Assembly: GCA_948435975.1 (NCBI GenBank)
Contig: CAOJHG010000012.1
Coordinates: forward strand, 1-13,689
Source of the DNA: an uncultured Oscillibacter sp.
GTDB lineage: Bacteria > Bacillota > Clostridia > Oscillospirales > Oscillospiraceae
DNA length: 13,689 nucleotides
Direction of reading: 5' to 3'
Below, one piece after another: positions 13,539 to 13,689 of this stretch. A program made the translations under genes and the position numbers. Every line of letters starts with the position of its first letter. Positions within the stretch are counted from its first letter, which is position 1. Below the pieces are notes generated by a model. The model did no database searches, had not been told where the DNA came from, and was given only the letters and a program-made list of their open reading frames with translations.

Positions 13539-13689
13539 ATGGAAAAGATCAAGTCTTTTCAAATCACCGGCATGACCATTTCCGGCTTCAAGTCTTATCA
13601 GGAGCCCACGGAATTGACCTTTGGAAATCCTACCATTATCACCGGCGGCAACGGCCGGGGGAAAACCAGCGTGGCGGACGCCATCGCCT
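13539..13689 (+). CDS. SMC/SbcC/RecF-type ATPase, 5' part only
   Basis: Only the first 50 codons are in the window. They read MEKIKSFQITGMTISGFKSY and then NPTIITGGNGRGKTSVADAIA, an ABC-type Walker A (GGNGRGKT, 36-43) preceded by the 'GFKSYQEPTELTF' strand-loop-strand typical of SMC, SbcC and RecF N-termini. AAAGGAG (13526-13532) is 6 nt before the ATG. The rest, including Walker B and any coiled coil, lies beyond the end of the window, so a short RecF-like and a long SbcC-like protein cannot be told apart. It directly follows the Rad52 gene, pointing to DNA end processing or recombination. Confidence 0.83.
   Translation, partial: MEKIKSFQITGMTISGFKSYQEPTELTFGNPTIITGGNGRGKTSVADAIA

Noticed and set aside
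3381..13689. A BilABCD-type antiphage ubiquitin-like operon.
   Set aside because: The E1, E2-like and JAB proteins are present, but gene order, the scattered E2, the clamp, methylase and Rad52 genes fit a PRTRC-like element cassette better, and no Ubl gene like BilA was seen.
1..13689. CRISPR arrays, tRNA or rRNA genes.
   Set aside because: No regularly spaced repeats longer than two copies and no cloverleaf or rRNA-like sequence noticed on reading.

Overview
The window is accessory, mobile-element DNA of a Gram-positive anaerobe, probably a high-GC Clostridia such as an Oscillospiraceae or Lachnospiraceae gut bacterium. That placement rests on strong AGGAGG-type ribosome binding sites before most genes, moderately high GC, and protein types familiar from Firmicutes conjugative elements (Y-family polymerase with YolD, a Prok-E2/ThiF/JAB cassette, a DUF6094-like methylase). 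Genus cannot be set from the sequence alone.

Left part (1-3145) is a patchwork. A serine recombinase on the minus strand (175-789) has a pair of near-identical 37-bp inverted repeats just past its 3' end (19-55 and 140-176). A 467-base gap without a recognisable gene follows. Next come a decayed GNAT-type acetyltransferase (1263-1800), a small unknown gene (1803-2063), a 5'-truncated Y-family DNA polymerase that keeps only its C-terminal part and a beta-clamp-binding motif, and an intact YolD-like gene (2744-3145).

A 235-base junction (3146-3380) holds a short repeat, a simple terminator, and a 12-bp stem with a 44-nt loop and seven Ts ending only 28 nt before the next start codon.

Right part (3381-13689) is one long plus-strand operon, packed with 1-32 nt overlaps, that runs off the window. 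In order: a JAB/JAMM metallopeptidase with a long Pro/Ala-rich N-terminus; a ThiF/E1-like adenylating enzyme; a DnaN-like sliding clamp; two small unknown proteins (the second with a zinc ribbon); a beta-helix, bactofilin-like protein; a small basic protein; an internal terminator-like hairpin; an unknown 154-aa protein; a DUF6094-like N6-adenine methylase; a WGD-motif 'plasmid-related' protein; three unknown proteins; a prokaryotic E2-like protein (PRTRC protein B / Prok-E2_D type); a Rad52-like annealing protein; and the start of an SMC/SbcC/RecF-type ATPase.

The biology that stands out is the pairing of a ubiquitin-like conjugation set (E1, E2-like, JAB) with a private sliding clamp, a Rad52 homologue, an SMC-like ATPase and a DNA methylase in one operon. 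Each enzyme class is known, and the E1/E2/JAB set resembles the PRTRC cassette. The link to the clamp and Rad52 suggests protein modification serving the element's own replication or recombination, with a formal likeness to PCNA modification in eukaryotes; that link is inference. No free-standing ubiquitin-like protein was recognised.
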